DNA from: Kutzneria chonburiensis
GTDB taxonomy: Bacteria > Actinomycetota > Actinomycetes > Mycobacteriales > Pseudonocardiaceae
Direction of reading: 5' to 3'
Assembly (NCBI RefSeq): GCF_028622115.1
Contig: NZ_CP097263.1
Span: forward strand, 8,308,001-8,372,000
Length of the DNA stretch: 64,000 nucleotides
The position numbers and the translations under genes are program-made. Of this stretch, positions 42,375 to 55,410 are shown piece by piece. A model generated the notes under the pieces. It did no database searches. It saw only the letters and a program-made list of their open reading frames with translations, and was not told the origin of the DNA. Position 1 is the first letter of the stretch. Each line of letters begins with the position of its first letter.

Positions 42375-42724
42375 TCGCCTTTTCGGTCCATTCCCGCAGG
42401 TCGGGACGGGTAAGTCGGGATTTTTCCGGTGATCGTCGATCTTGACTGTCCGTGCAAGTTCGATGACGACTGCGTGAATCACCTGTGTGGCAGCCTGCAA
42501 ACAGGGGCACCCCGCAGGTAGCTTGCGAAGTGACGGGTCGTGTCCAATGCGGTCCGTCCCGGGAGGCCCTGGTCGTGACGGTGAGCGCGAGGGGGCCGGC
42601 ACCCGGCCCTCTTGGGGCGGGAGCCTGACGCCGATGTCGGCGTCGGACGACCGTTCCAGCTGGGTGGTGTGCCTGGCCCATCGAGGGAAGCGGGTGCGGG
42701 TGCCGCACTCGCGAGGGAGTTGCC
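42375..42724. other. 350-bp gene-free leader upstream of phoH2
   Basis: No coding signal is supported. It has hairpin potential, for example GACGCCGA (42627-42634) with TCGGCGTC (42637-42644), and a GGGGGCCGG/CCGGCCCTC element around 42590-42611. A TTGACT at about 42443 could be a -35 element, which would give a leader of more than 200 nt. No PhoAT-like antitoxin reading frame, known upstream of mycobacterial phoH2, was recognised. Confidence 0.35.
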
Positions 42725-44092
42725 GTGACTGCACGACGTCCCGCCAGCCGTTCCTCAGGCTCTGCCCGTAGTGCCGCGAAAAGGCGCACAACCCCCACCT
42801 TCGTGCTCGACACCTCGGTCCTGCTGTCCGATCCGTGGGCGCTGACCAGGTTCGCCGAGCACTCGGTCGTGCTGCCGCTCGTGGTGATCTCTGAATTGGA
42901 GGGCAAGCGCAACCACCCCGAGCTGGGCTGGTTCGCCCGGGAGGCGTTGCGCCTCCTCGACGAGCTCCGCCTGCGGCACGGAAGGCTGGACTCCCCGGTC
43001 CCGATCGGTGACCAGGGCGGCACCCTGCACGTCGAGCTCAACCACACCGACCCGGAGGTGCTGCCCGCCGGTTTCCGCACCGACTCCAACGACGCCCGCA
43101 TCCTGGCCTGTGCGCTGAATCTGAAGGCCGACGGGCTCGCGGTCACGTTGGTGACCAAGGACATGCCCTTGCGGGTCAAGGCCGGCGCGTGCGGCCTTGA
43201 CGCCGACGAGTACCGGGCCCAGGACGTCACGCCGTCCGGGTGGACCGGCATGGCTGATCTGGAGGTCGACCAGGAGGTCATCGACACCCTCTACAAGGAG
43301 GGCAGCATCGAGCCGGCGCTGTTCGACGTCGGCGACGCCGCCGACTTCCCGTGCCACACCGGCCTGCGGCTGCTCTCCGGTTCCGCCTCGGCGCTGGGCC
43401 GGGTCACCGCAGACAAGCAGATCCGCCTCGTGCGTGGCGACCGGGAGGCCTTCGGGCTGCACGGCCGTTCCGCCGAGCAGCGCATCGCCCTCGACCTGCT
43501 GCTCGACCCCGAGGTCGGCATCGTGTCGCTGGGTGGCCGGGCCGGCACCGGCAAGTCGGCGTTGGCCCTGTGCGCCGGCCTCGAGGCCGTCATGGAGCGA
43601 CGTCAGCACCGCAAGGTCGTCGTCTTCCGGCCGGTGTACGCGGTCGGCGGTCAGGAACTCGGCTACCTGCCCGGTTCCGAGAACGAGAAGATGGCGCCGT
43701 GGGCCCAGGCCGTTTTCGACACCCTCGGCGGCCTGGCCAGCAAGGACGTGCTCGACGAGGTTCTCGACCGCGGGATGCTCGAAGTCCTGCCCCTCACCCA
43801 CATCCGGGGCCGGTCGCTGCACGACTCCTACGTCATCGTCGACGAGGCCCAGTCCTTGGAGCGCAACGTCCTGCTCACCGTGTTGTCCCGCCTGGGCACC
43901 AACTCCCGCGTCGTGCTCACCCACGACGTCGCCCAGCGTGACAACCTCCGGGTCGGCCGCCACGACGGCGTCGCCGCCGTCATCGAGAAGCTCAAGGGCC
44001 ATCCCCTCTTCGCCCACGTCACCCTGACCCGCTCGGAGCGTTCGCCGATCGCGGCCCTGGTGACCGAGATGTTGGAGGACTACGCCAGCTGA
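42725..44092 (+). CDS. phoH2: PhoH2: PIN-domain ribonuclease fused to PhoH ATPase
   Basis: A 455-residue protein. The N-terminal PIN nuclease domain (residues 25-165) has acidic metal ligands in [26 protein letters not shown] and [13 protein letters not shown]. The C-terminal PhoH-type P-loop ATPase has Walker [10 protein letters not shown] and Walker [13 protein letters not shown]. Mycobacterial PhoH2 is an ATP-dependent RNA helicase and sequence-specific RNase. GTG start at 42725. Followed by a strong terminator; the next genes are convergent. Confidence 0.92.
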   Translation: MTARRPASRSSGSARSAAKRRTTPTFVLDTSVLLSDPWALTRFAEHSVVLPLVVISELEGKRNHPELGWFAREALRLLDELRLRHGRLDSPVPIGDQGGTLHVELNHTDPEVLPAGFRTDSNDARILACALNLKADGLAVTLVTKDMPLRVKAGACGLDADEYRAQDVTPSGWTGMADLEVDQEVIDTLYKEGSIEPALFDVGDAADFPCHTGLRLLSGSASALGRVTADKQIRLVRGDREAFGLHGRSAEQRIALDLLLDPEVGIVSLGGRAGTGKSALALCAGLEAVMERRQHRKVVVFRPVYAVGGQELGYLPGSENEKMAPWAQAVFDTLGGLASKDVLDEVLDRGMLEVLPLTHIRGRSLHDSYVIVDEAQSLERNVLLTVLSRLGTNSRVVLTHDVAQRDNLRVGRHDGVAAVIEKLKGHPLFAHVTLTRSERSPIAALVTEMLEDYAS

Positions 44093-44099
44093 GCCGTTG

Positions 44100-44144
44100 A
44101 ACGGCCGGAGGCCCGGGACTTCACGTCCCGGGCCTCCGGCCGTT
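44100..44144. terminator. 20-bp bidirectional terminator between phoH2 and the ABC exporter
   Basis: AACGGCCGGAGGCCCGGGAC (44100-44119) pairs perfectly with 44125-44144 around loop TTCAC. It lies 7 bp after phoH2 and 14 bp after the convergent permease stop. Confidence 0.9.
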
Positions 44145-44158
44145 GTTCCAGCGGCTCC

Positions 44159-44929
44159 TCAGTCCAGCGCGCGGCGCATGAAACCCCGCACCCCGATCGC
44201 CCCGAACAGGCCGATCGCGCCCAGCATCACCAGCAGCGACACCCACAGCGCGATGTTCTGGCCGTTGGGCAGCAGAACCGCGCGCATCGCCTCGCTGGCG
44301 TAGGTCAGCGGGTTGAGCGCGCAGACCACCTTGAACCACAGCAGGTCGTCGTTCAGCGAGGACCACGGGAACTGGGTCGAGCCGGTGAACATCAGCGGGG
44401 TCAGGATGACCGCGAACATGATGTTGATCCGTCGCGGCGGCACCGAGGTGCCGACCACCATGCCGATCGCCGCGCCGGCCAGCGAGCCGAGGATCAGCAC
44501 CACCAGCACCATCGGCAGGCTCGACGCCGGCCAGGTCAGGCCCAGGATGAGAAAGCCGATCGGGATCATCAGCACCGCCGCCAGCAGCCCCCGCAGCGCG
44601 CCGAACACCATTTTCTCGACTGCCACCATGGCGATCGGCATCGGCGCCAGCAGCCGGTCCTCGATCTCCCGCGTCCACGAGAAGTCCAGCACCAGCGGCA
44701 GCGTCGTGTTCTGCAGCGCGCCGAGGAAACCGTTGAGCGCCACCACTCCCGGCAGCAGCACCTGGGCGAAGTTGCCCTGCACGTAGCCGATCTGGGACAG
44801 CACCTTGCCGAAGATGAAGAGGGTGAAGAACGGCTGGATGATCACCTGGGCCAGAAAGCTCGGCAGTTCGCGCCCGGTGACGAAGATGTCCCGGCCGAGC
44901 ACGGCGTTGAAGGTGCGCAGGGCCGTCAC
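44159..44929 (-). CDS. ABC-2 type exporter permease (DrrB-like)
   Basis: A 256-residue membrane protein with six hydrophobic segments, including FITGRELPSFLAQVIIQPFFTLFIFG-like N-terminus, the ABC-2 motif region (LVVLILGSLAGAAIGMVVGTSVPPRRINIMFAVILTPLMFTGSTQFPW) and the C-terminal helix. It pairs with the ATPase encoded just upstream (4-bp overlap) to form a two-gene exporter of the daunorubicin-resistance type; the substrate (drug, lipid or glycolipid) is unknown. Confidence 0.9.
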   Translation of the reverse strand: MTALRTFNAVLGRDIFVTGRELPSFLAQVIIQPFFTLFIFGKVLSQIGYVQGNFAQVLLPGVVALNGFLGALQNTTLPLVLDFSWTREIEDRLLAPMPIAMVAVEKMVFGALRGLLAAVLMIPIGFLILGLTWPASSLPMVLVVLILGSLAGAAIGMVVGTSVPPRRINIMFAVILTPLMFTGSTQFPWSSLNDDLLWFKVVCALNPLTYASEAMRAVLLPNGQNIALWVSLLVMLGAIGLFGAIGVRGFMRRALD

Positions 44930-45996
44930 CGGAGTTCCCTTCCCGTCAGGTGGATGAAGACGTCCTCAAGGCTGGGCTTGCCCAGCGCCAGATCGCTTAC
45001 CTCGCAGCCGAGTCCGCCCAGCGCATTCAGCGCCGACGGCAGCACCACCGCCGCCTCGAAGTCCGAGTACAGCCGGAACTGGTTGGCCTCCGGCGCGCCG
45101 TTCCGCGCCGCGCCGTTCGGCGCCCCGCCGGCGCCGGGCGCTCCGCCACCGGCCGTCCCGCCCCATGGCGGTGCGCCACCAGGGAATCCGCCGTTGCCCT
45201 CGGCGATCTGCTCGACCCGCTCCACACCGTCCACAGCGGACAGTTTCGCCGCCACCTCGGCGCCGGCCACGCCGCCGAGCGCGACCGTGAAGGTGATCGT
45301 CGTGCGCCCCGGCAACGACTTCGTCAACTCCGCCGGCGTGTCCAGCGCCAGCAGCTTCCCGTGGTCGACGATGCCCACCCGGTCGCACAGCTTCGCGGCC
45401 TCGTCCATGTCGTGCGTGGTCAGCACGACCGTGACCCCTTCGGCCTTCAGCTGCGCCACCCGGTCGTGCACGAACAGCCGCGCTTGCGGGTCCAGCCCGG
45501 TCGACGGCTCGTCCAGGAACATGATCTTGGGCCGGTGCATCAGCGCACGGGCGATCATCACCCGCTGCGCCTGCCCACCCGACAACGTGTCGATCGCCGC
45601 CTTCGCGTGGCCCGTCAGCCCCATCCGCTCCAGGATCTCGTCCGCCAGCCGCGTCCGCTCTCCCCGTGCCACCCCGTGATAGGCCGCGTGGAACAGCAGG
45701 TTCTGCTTCACGTTCAGCGACCGGTCCAGGTTGTTGCGCTGCGGCACCACCGCCAGCACCTGCCGGGCCCGTTGCGGGTCCGCCACCACGTCCACGCCGT
45801 GCACCAGCGCCCGCCCACCGGTCGGCAGCACCCGTGTCGTCAGCACCCCGACCGTCGTCGTCTTGCCGGCCCCATTCGGACCCAGCAAGCCGAACACCTC
45901 CCCGGCATGCACCCGGAACCCCAGGCCGTCCACCGCCGGTCGCGGACTCTTCCCGTACCGCTTGACCAGCTCTTCGACCACGACCGCGTCAGTCAC
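44926..45996 (-). CDS. ABC exporter ATP-binding protein (DrrA-like)
   Basis: A 356-residue ATPase: Walker A GPNGAGKTT, Q-loop VPQRNNLDRSL, signature LSGGQAQR, Walker B IMFLDEPSTGLD and switch His in TTHDMDEA. The C-terminal DrrA-type domain (after residue 230) contains an extra Gly/Ala/Pro-rich stretch (about residues 270-303, GGFPGGAPPWGGTAGGG...) not usual in the family, likely a flexible loop. GTG start. First gene of the exporter operon. Confidence 0.93.
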   Translation of the reverse strand: MTDAVVVEELVKRYGKSPRPAVDGLGFRVHAGEVFGLLGPNGAGKTTTVGVLTTRVLPTGGRALVHGVDVVADPQRARQVLAVVPQRNNLDRSLNVKQNLLFHAAYHGVARGERTRLADEILERMGLTGHAKAAIDTLSGGQAQRVMIARALMHRPKIMFLDEPSTGLDPQARLFVHDRVAQLKAEGVTVVLTTHDMDEAAKLCDRVGIVDHGKLLALDTPAELTKSLPGRTTITFTVALGGVAGAEVAAKLSAVDGVERVEQIAEGNGGFPGGAPPWGGTAGGGAPGAGGAPNGAARNGAPEANQFRLYSDFEAAVVLPSALNALGGLGCEVSDLALGKPSLEDVFIHLTGRELR

Positions 45997-46182
45997 CGCG
46001 CAACCCTAAGACCGCGTGTTTATGGGAGCAACCCACTTCTTTGCCACCGGCCGACCTCTGCACGATAAGGCCGTGAACAGGGCATCTGCCCGGCATCGGC
46101 CGCGCGCGGCATGCTTCTGCCGCACGGGCCGTCACTGCCAATGGCCGTGCCGGTATAGCCGCGCAGCCTCCGCGGCGGCGGC

Positions 46183-49159
<2,977 letters not shown>

Positions 49160-49241
49160 GGGCCCATCTTGCGCCGACCCACCGACAGTTTCATGCCGCG
49201 CGTTCCGCGCGGGGCGAGTCGGCACCGGCGCGGACTCGCGA

Positions 49242-50652
49242 TTACCCGGCGAGGGCAGCTACATCCGCGATCAAGTCCACCGCTGCCCGGAGTCGATCCG
49301 GTCCCAGCGACGCGTAGCCGACGACCAGACCCGGGTAGGGCACTATCCGTCCACTCGGGACGTACCCGGACAGTGCGAACACATTGATCCCGCTCGCGGC
49401 GAGTGCCTGCTGGAGCGCGAGGTCATCCGTGCCGTCCGGCAGCCGCAGCACCACGTGCAGTCCCGCCGCCACACCGACGGCCCGCCATGAGGGCAGCCGT
49501 TCCGCGACTGCTACGAGCAACGCGTCGCGACGACGCCGGTAGAGCGCCCTGGTCCGCCGCAGGTGCCGTTCGTACCCACCCGTCCGCAGCAGGTGGGTGA
49601 GGGCGGCCTGGGGGATCGGGCTCCCCGAGGTCGTTGTAGTGCTTGGCGTCGATGACGGCCGGGCGCAGCCCGGGTGGCGGGATGAGCCAGCCGATCCGCA
49701 GTGCCGGCGACAGCACTTTGCTGACGCTGCCGAGGTAGGCGACGTGCGCCGGGTCCAGTGCCTGCACCGCGCCCATGGCGTGCCGGTCGTACCGGTGCTC
49801 GGCGTCGTAGTCGTCCTCGAGGATCAGGCCGTCACGCTCACGGGCCCACGCGATCAGTGCCCGCCGGCGGTTGGGGCACAACACGACGCCGAGCGGGAAC
49901 TGGTGCGCCGAGGTGACCTGGACGACCCGGCAGTCGGTCGCGGCCAGCTCGTCGACCCGGATGCCGAGGTGGTCGACGGGGATCGGGACCGGGCGCAGGC
50001 CGTGGGCCGCGAAGAGCTCGGCCTGGCCGAGGTGGCCGGGGCACTCGACGGCGATACTGGTGTGGCCGGCGGCCCGCAGCACGCGGGCGATCAGGCCCAT
50101 GCCCTCGGCGACGCCGTGGGTGACCACGACGTCGTCGGGACCGGCCGCTACGGCCCGCACCCGGCCCAGGTAGCCGGCCAGCTCGGCCCGGAGCGCGGGC
50201 AGTCCCGCGTAGTCGGGGTAGCCCAGCGCGTCGTCGGGCAGCTCGGCCAGGCCGGCCTTGGTGGCCGCGACCCACTCGGCCCGGGGGAACGCCCCCAGGG
50301 CCGGGATGCCCGGCCGCAGGTCGTAGCGCCAGCGGACCGGTCGGCTGGGCGCGGTGGCCGCGGGCGCGGTGCCGCACACGGTGTCGGCCACCGTGGTGCC
50401 GGAGCCGTGCCGGGCGACCAGGTAGCCCTCGGCGATCAGCTGGGCGTATCCGGCGGTGACGGTGCCTCGGGCCAGCCCGAGCTGGCCGGCGAGGTCGCGG
50501 CTGGACGGCAACCGGGTGCCTGGCCGCAGGCGGCCGGTTCGGATCGCCTCGCGCAGGGCCGACTCGAGGGCTCGACCGCGGGTGCGTGCCGGCTCGGCCG
50601 AGACGGCGGGGAGCAGCAGCTCACGGGTTGACGCTGTCGTGTTCGAGGTCAT
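49242..50652 (-). pseudogene. MocR/PdxR-type GntR-aminotransferase regulator, frameshifted near the C-terminus
   Basis: The N-terminal GntR winged helix (residues about 20-85: ALREAIRTGRLRPGTRLPSSRDLAGQLGLARGTVTAGYAQL) and the class I aminotransferase domain (VECPGHLGQAELF, LEDDYDAEHRYDRH, LGSVSKVLSPALRIG with the PLP-type Lys) are in one frame to YNDLG. At the C-run 49623-49626 one base too many shifts the frame. The true continuation (SPIPQAALTHLLRTGGYERH, then LRRTRALYRRRRDALLVA, ending in ADVAALAG) lies in the adjacent frame to 49242. Removing one base gives about 469 residues. Target may be the EamA gene or vitamin B6 metabolism. Confidence 0.85.
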
Positions 50653-50748
50653 GAATACGGCGGTCCGCCGCCGGGCGGTGGTCGGTCGACTGGGCTCACC
50701 CGTCGAGCATGCCCGACAACCACCCGCCGGCTAAGGCCCGCACGTTGC

Positions 50749-51027
50749 TCACGCGGCCGCCTGCGCGCCGGACACCAGCGCGTGGCCGGCCGTGGTCAGC
50801 ACGGCCGGCACCCGCTGGCCGGGCGTGCCCGGCTGGCTCGGGCGGACCAGGCCCTCGTGCGCAAGCACGTGGGCGGTGAACTGGTCGCAGCACGGCACGC
50901 CGTCCACGAACAGATCGGGCTCGGCGCTGCAGCTGACCTGGGCCCGGCCGGCGGCGACGGCACGCAGCATGGCCAGCACGCGGTGGCTGGCCACGGGCGG
51001 TTCTGAGGTCGCGAGCGGTGTGGTCAT
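50749..51027 (-). CDS. Small hypothetical protein with four cysteines
   Basis: A 92-residue soluble product. Cys residues occur as VSCSAEP and VPCCDQF, and the C-terminal part (HVLAHEGLVRPSQPGTPGQRVPAVLTTAGHAL) looks like a small winged-helix segment. An AGGA ribosome-binding site 6 nt upstream supports ATG 51027. It lies 97 bp upstream of the MocR start on the same strand. No family recognised. Confidence 0.5.
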   Translation of the reverse strand: MTTPLATSEPPVASHRVLAMLRAVAAGRAQVSCSAEPDLFVDGVPCCDQFTAHVLAHEGLVRPSQPGTPGQRVPAVLTTAGHALVSGAQAAA

Positions 51028-51265
51028 GTCAGTCCTCCCAGTGCGGTGGCCGCCGTGTGATGGCAGCCACACCCCCATCAAGCAAGAGCGCGAACCGGTC
51101 GCCGAGATGCCCTGAACCCATGGTCAGTCATGGCGACGTGGCCGACGCTCGAACGGCCGCACTGCGCGAACTCGCCGGCCGCACTTGGCGAACTCGGAAA
51201 GTGGTCCGCCAAGCCGGGGTTCAAGTGGTGTAGGTACGCGGACCAGTTGCCCGCAGACTGGGGAT

Positions 51266-52195
51266 ATGGCGAACACGGGGGACATCAGGGCGGTCGCGTT
51301 CGGCGGGGGCAGCATCCTGCTGGTCGGCGCATCCTTCCCGGTGACCGGGCTGCTCCAGGGCTACCCGGTGCTGTCCGGGCAGGCGATCCGGTACGCGATC
51401 GGCGGCCTGATCCTGCTGGGTGTGCTGCTGGCCCGCGGCCGACGGCTGCCGATGCCGGGCGTGCGCGACCTGGCCGGCATTCTCGGCATGGTCGTGGCCG
51501 GCATGCTCGGCTTCAACGCGGCCATCCTGGTCGCCGAGCGCTACGCCACGCCGGGTTTCGTCACGGCCGTGGTCGGCTGCACGCCGCTGGTGCTGGCGAT
51601 CGCGGTGCCGATGCTGGGCCGGCGACGGCCGGCGATCGCGGCCGTCCTCGGTGCGGCGGTGGTGGTCGGCGGTGTCGCCGTGCTCACCGGCGGCGGTTCG
51701 TGGCACGGGCCGGGTCTGCTGCTGGCCTTGGCGTGCATGGCCGGCGAGGTGCTGTTCACGTTGTGCGGCATCGGACCGGTGCAGCGGTTAGGTGCGATGG
51801 AGACGTCCACGTGGGCCAGCTTCATCGCGGCTGTCGCGGGCGCCGGCATCGCGACCGTGGTGGACGGTGGCGCCGCGTGGCGGCTGCCGACGCCGACCGA
51901 GGGAACGGCATTGGTGGTGCTGGGCGTGTTCGTCACGGCCGTGGCGTTCACCGGCTGGTACACGTGCGTGGCCACGATCGGCGCGGACCGAGCGGGCGTG
52001 CTGGTCGGGCTGATGCCGGTGTCCGGGCTCGTCGTCTCGGTGCTGCTGCACGCACAGCCGCTGACCGTCACGGCGGTGGTGGGTGCAGCCGCCGTCGCCG
52101 CCGGCTGCACCCTCGGCCTGTACCGGCGCCGGGTCAGCGACCGCCGCGCGCCATCCGAAGCACGTCCAGAGCTTCGTCCAGCTGCTCGACGGTGA
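51266..52195 (+). CDS. EamA/DMT-family transporter
   Basis: A 309-residue membrane protein with ten hydrophobic segments in two five-helix halves ([15 protein letters not shown]..., and [17 protein letters not shown]...). It carries the DMT pattern of a metabolite exporter, substrate unknown. Codon 51788-51790 is TTA, rare here. ATG at 51266 lacks a clear ribosome-binding site. Its last 62 bp overlap the 3' end of the convergent fumC. Closeness to the MocR-type gene suggests joint regulation. Confidence 0.85.
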   Translation: MANTGDIRAVAFGGGSILLVGASFPVTGLLQGYPVLSGQAIRYAIGGLILLGVLLARGRRLPMPGVRDLAGILGMVVAGMLGFNAAILVAERYATPGFVTAVVGCTPLVLAIAVPMLGRRRPAIAAVLGAAVVVGGVAVLTGGGSWHGPGLLLALACMAGEVLFTLCGIGPVQRLGAMETSTWASFIAAVAGAGIATVVDGGAAWRLPTPTEGTALVVLGVFVTAVAFTGWYTCVATIGADRAGVLVGLMPVSGLVVSVLLHAQPLTVTAVVGAAAVAAGCTLGLYRRRVSDRRAPSEARPELRPAARR

Positions 52196-53531
52196 TCCTG
52201 CCGGCGTCCACGTGCCCGCGGGCCAGCACGACCTCGCGGATGGTGCGCCGCTCCTTCAACGCCTGCTTGGCGATCGCCGCCGCCTCCTCGTAGCCGAGGT
52301 AGCGGTTCAACGGCGTCACCACCGACGGCGAGGACTCGGCGTACTCCCGCATGCGGTCCGCGTCGGGCACCGCGCCGGCGATCACCTTGTCCGCCAACAG
52401 CCGCGCCACCGCGGCGAGCAGCCGGGCCGACTCCAGCACGTTGCGGGCGATCACCGGCAGCATCACGTTGAGCTCGAAATTGCCCTGGGTGCCGGCGAAA
52501 GCCACCGCGGCGTCGTTGCCGATCACCTGGGCGACGACCATCATCGTCGCCTCCGAGATCACCGGGTTCACCTTGCCCGGCATGATCGACGAACCCGGCT
52601 GGAGATCGGGCAGCGCCAGCTCGGCCAGGCCGGTGCGCGGCCCGGAGCCCAGCCAGCGGAGGTCGTTGGCGATCTTGAACAGCGACACCGCGACGGTGCG
52701 GAGCTGGCCGGAGATCTCGACCACGCCGTCCCGGCTGGCCTGCGCCTCGATGTGATCCCGGGCCTCGGTCAGTGGAAGTCCGGTCAGCGAAGCCAGTTCC
52801 GCCGCCACCGCGGCGCCGAAGCCCTCGGGCGCGTTGAGCCCGGTGCCGACGGCGGTGCCGCCGATCGGCAGCTCGCCCAGCCGCGGCAGGCTGGCCTGGA
52901 GCCGCTCGACGCCGTAGGCGACCTGCGACGCCCAGCCGCCGGCCTCCTGCCCGAGCGTGATCGGCACGGCGTCCATCAGGTGGGTACGGCCCGACTTCAC
53001 CAGGGAGTCCCACTCGGCGGCCCGCTTGCGCAGCACGGCGACCAGGTGTTCCAGCGCCGGCACGACATCCCGCACCACGGCCTCGGTCGCGGCGACGTGG
53101 ATGGTCGTCGGGAAGGTGTCGTTGGACGACTGGGAGGCGTTCACGTGGTCGTTGGGATGCACGTCACGGCCGAGCGCCCGGGTGGCCAGGGTGGCGATCA
53201 CCTCGTTGGCGTTCATGTTCGACGAAGTGCCCGAGCCGGTCTGGAACACGTCGATCGGGAAGTGCGCATCCCACGTGCCCTCGGCGACCTCGTCGGCCGC
53301 GGCCACGATCGCGTCGGCCAGGTCCGCCGGCAGCACGCCGAGCTGCTTGTTCACGGTCGCGGCGGCCGCCTTGAGCAGGCCCAGCGCCCGGATCTGTGAT
53401 CGCTCAAGGCCCCGTCCGGAGATCGGGAAGTTCTCCACGGCTCGCTGCGTCTGCGCCCGCCACAGCGCCTCGGCCGGGACCTTGACCTCGCCCATCGTGT
53501 CGTGCTCGATCCGGTACTGCTGCTCACCCAT
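52134..53531 (-). CDS. fumC: Fumarate hydratase, class II
   Basis: A 465-residue iron-free fumarase interconverting fumarate and malate in the TCA cycle. Conserved blocks are [38 protein letters not shown] and the fumarase/aspartase signature [11 protein letters not shown]. Length and start ([19 protein letters not shown]) fit class II enzymes. It precedes glpX in the same orientation, as fum does in mycobacteria, but two inserted genes lie between. Confidence 0.95.
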   Translation of the reverse strand: MGEQQYRIEHDTMGEVKVPAEALWRAQTQRAVENFPISGRGLERSQIRALGLLKAAAATVNKQLGVLPADLADAIVAAADEVAEGTWDAHFPIDVFQTGSGTSSNMNANEVIATLATRALGRDVHPNDHVNASQSSNDTFPTTIHVAATEAVVRDVVPALEHLVAVLRKRAAEWDSLVKSGRTHLMDAVPITLGQEAGGWASQVAYGVERLQASLPRLGELPIGGTAVGTGLNAPEGFGAAVAAELASLTGLPLTEARDHIEAQASRDGVVEISGQLRTVAVSLFKIANDLRWLGSGPRTGLAELALPDLQPGSSIMPGKVNPVISEATMMVVAQVIGNDAAVAFAGTQGNFELNVMLPVIARNVLESARLLAAVARLLADKVIAGAVPDADRMREYAESSPSVVTPLNRYLGYEEAAAIAKQALKERRTIREVVLARGHVDAGRITVEQLDEALDVLRMARGGR

Positions 53532-53701
53532 AGTTCGAGTCTGGACCTACAAGCCGACGGCGGCAGCGTGGCGTGCGGCACCCCCTGAGTTGATCCCCCT
53601 GATTCCCGCGAGGACCTGACGCGCCCGGCGCGAACCGCACTAGAGTCGGCAGTGTTCGCGATCACTGCCTCCCACCACAGGCGGAAAGCGGGGCCAGAGC
53701 G

Positions 53702-54691
53702 ATGAGTTCTCCGGACGACATCGAGGTCGATCTCCTGGTGGTCGGCGCGGGCCCGGTCGGCCTGTTCGCCGCCTACTACGCCGGCTTCCGCGAGCTGTCC
53801 ACCGCACTGGTGGACGCGCTGCCCGAGCCCGGCGGCCAGGTCACCGCGATGTACCCGGAGAAGATGATCTTCGACGTCGCCGGCTTCCCGGCGGTGCGCG
53901 GCCGCGACCTGATCAACGCGCTGGTCGAGCAGGCCGCGCAGTGGAAGCCCCGCTACCTGCTGGGCCGCCAGGCCCGCACCGTGGAGAACACCGACAACGG
54001 CCTGGACGTCGGCCTGGCCGACGGCACGACCGTCCGTGCCGGCGCGGTGCTCATCACCGCCGGCATGGGCGAGTTCAACCCCCGCCCGCTGCCCGCCGGC
54101 GACGGCTGGGTCGGCAAGGGCGTCGTGTACTTCGTGCCTTCGCTGGAGGCGCACCTCGGCCAGGACGTGGTGATCGTCGGCGGCGGCGACTCGGCCTTCG
54201 ACTGGGCGCTGGCGCTGCACCCGATCGCCAACAGCGTCACCCTCGTGCACCGGCGGGCGGCCTTCCGTGCGCACGCCGCGACCGTCACGAAGGTGCGCGA
54301 ACTGGGCGTGCCGATCATCACCGACGCGCAGGTCACCGAGCTGCGTGGCGGCGACAACGGCCTGCTCGCCGAGGTGGAGATCGAGGTCAAGGGCGGCGGC
54401 CGCAAGGTGCTGCCCGCCCACACGGCGGTCGCGGCGCTGGGCTTCACGGCCGACCTGGGCCCGATCGAGTCCTGGGGCCTGGAGCTGGACCATCGGGCGG
54501 TGTCGGTCGACACGACCATGCGCACCGCGCGGGAGCGCGTCTACGCCGCCGGCGACGTCGCCACGTACCCGGGCAAGGTCAAGCTGATCGCCACCGGCTT
54601 CGGCGAGGCCGCGACCGCGGTCAACAACCTCGCCGTGATGCTGAACCCCGAGGCGCACCTGTTCCCCGGGCACTCCAGCAACGAAGGCTGA
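53702..54691 (+). CDS. Ferredoxin/flavodoxin-NADP+ reductase, thioredoxin-reductase-like type
   Basis: A 329-residue FAD enzyme. The N-terminal FAD motif is VVGAGPVGLFAAYYAGF, the NADPH motif VIVGGGDSAFDWALAL, and the C-terminal FAD block YAAGDVATYPGKVKLIATGFGEAATAVNN. The CxxC redox pair of thioredoxin reductases is absent, which marks the YumC-type ferredoxin-NADP+ reductases. It transfers electrons between NADPH and ferredoxin or flavodoxin. Stops 2 codons before the convergent transpeptidase stop. Confidence 0.9.
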   Translation: MSSPDDIEVDLLVVGAGPVGLFAAYYAGFRELSTALVDALPEPGGQVTAMYPEKMIFDVAGFPAVRGRDLINALVEQAAQWKPRYLLGRQARTVENTDNGLDVGLADGTTVRAGAVLITAGMGEFNPRPLPAGDGWVGKGVVYFVPSLEAHLGQDVVIVGGGDSAFDWALALHPIANSVTLVHRRAAFRAHAATVTKVRELGVPIITDAQVTELRGGDNGLLAEVEIEVKGGGRKVLPAHTAVAALGFTADLGPIESWGLELDHRAVSVDTTMRTARERVYAAGDVATYPGKVKLIATGFGEAATAVNNLAVMLNPEAHLFPGHSSNEG

Positions 54692-55294
54692 TCAGGCCAC
54701 GACCTGGACCGGGTCGCCGACGTCCAGCGTCGCGTAGAACTTGGCCGACGCCGCCAGCGTCAGGTGCACGCAGCCGGCCGACGGCCGGCTCAGGCTGCCC
54801 TCGTGGAAGGCGATGCCGCCGGGCGCGAAGAACACCGAGTTCTCCATCGGCGCGTCGTTGAACTCGCTGCTCTTGTGGTGCTTGTCCTTCCACTCCACGT
54901 GGAAGAAGCCGACCGGGGTCGGCTCGGACGCCTTGCCCGGCATCATCGGCACCGGCCCGTAGACGACCTTGCCGTCGATGATCAGCCACGCCTGGCCGGT
55001 GCTCTTGCTCACGCAGGCCGCCATGGTGGCCAGGCACGGCGTGCCCGGCGCCTTGCCGACCGGCTTGGGCTTGGTCGTCGTGGTCGTCGGCGGCACCGTC
55101 GTGGTGGTGGTGGTCGGCGGGGGAGTGGTGGTCGTGGGCACGACGGTGGTGGTCGTGGTTGTCGTCGTGGTCGCGCTGGCCGAGGTGCTCACCGGCGAGG
55201 CGTTCGAGGCCAGGTCGACCCCGGTCGAACACGCCGCCATCAGCCCGGCAACCCCGACCGCGGCCAGCGCCAGCACGATTCTGCTCACCCGCAC
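54692..55294 (-). CDS. L,D-transpeptidase-family protein (YkuD domain)
   Basis: A 200-residue exported protein: hydrophobic N-terminus ending LMAACST (weak lipobox), a Thr/Pro-rich linker (residues about 40-72, runs of Thr), then a YkuD domain. Catalytic block: FHEGSLSRPSAGCVHL with the nucleophilic Cys. Such enzymes make 3-3 cross-links in peptidoglycan or attach proteins to it. GTG at 55294 has GGGGAG 6 nt upstream. The domain is small, without the Ig-like modules of mycobacterial LdtMt enzymes. Confidence 0.88.
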   Translation of the reverse strand: MRVSRIVLALAAVGVAGLMAACSTGVDLASNASPVSTSASATTTTTTTTTVVPTTTTPPPTTTTTTVPPTTTTTKPKPVGKAPGTPCLATMAACVSKSTGQAWLIIDGKVVYGPVPMMPGKASEPTPVGFFHVEWKDKHHKSSEFNDAPMENSVFFAPGGIAFHEGSLSRPSAGCVHLTLAASAKFYATLDVGDPVQVVA

Positions 55295-55410
55295 GGACTT
55301 CTCCCCTGCAAACCCCGGACACAACACCGATCACCAGCAACGACGCGACACTGTATGCGGGGGTTGCGACGAGATTTCCGTTAGTTGATAACGGTTGGGC
55401 CTCCGGTTGG

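Noticed and set aside
46018-46182. Small gene between the exporter ATPase and guaB1
   Set aside because: Short frames here have unlike-family composition and no ribosome-binding site; the 186-bp gap is best left as intergenic.
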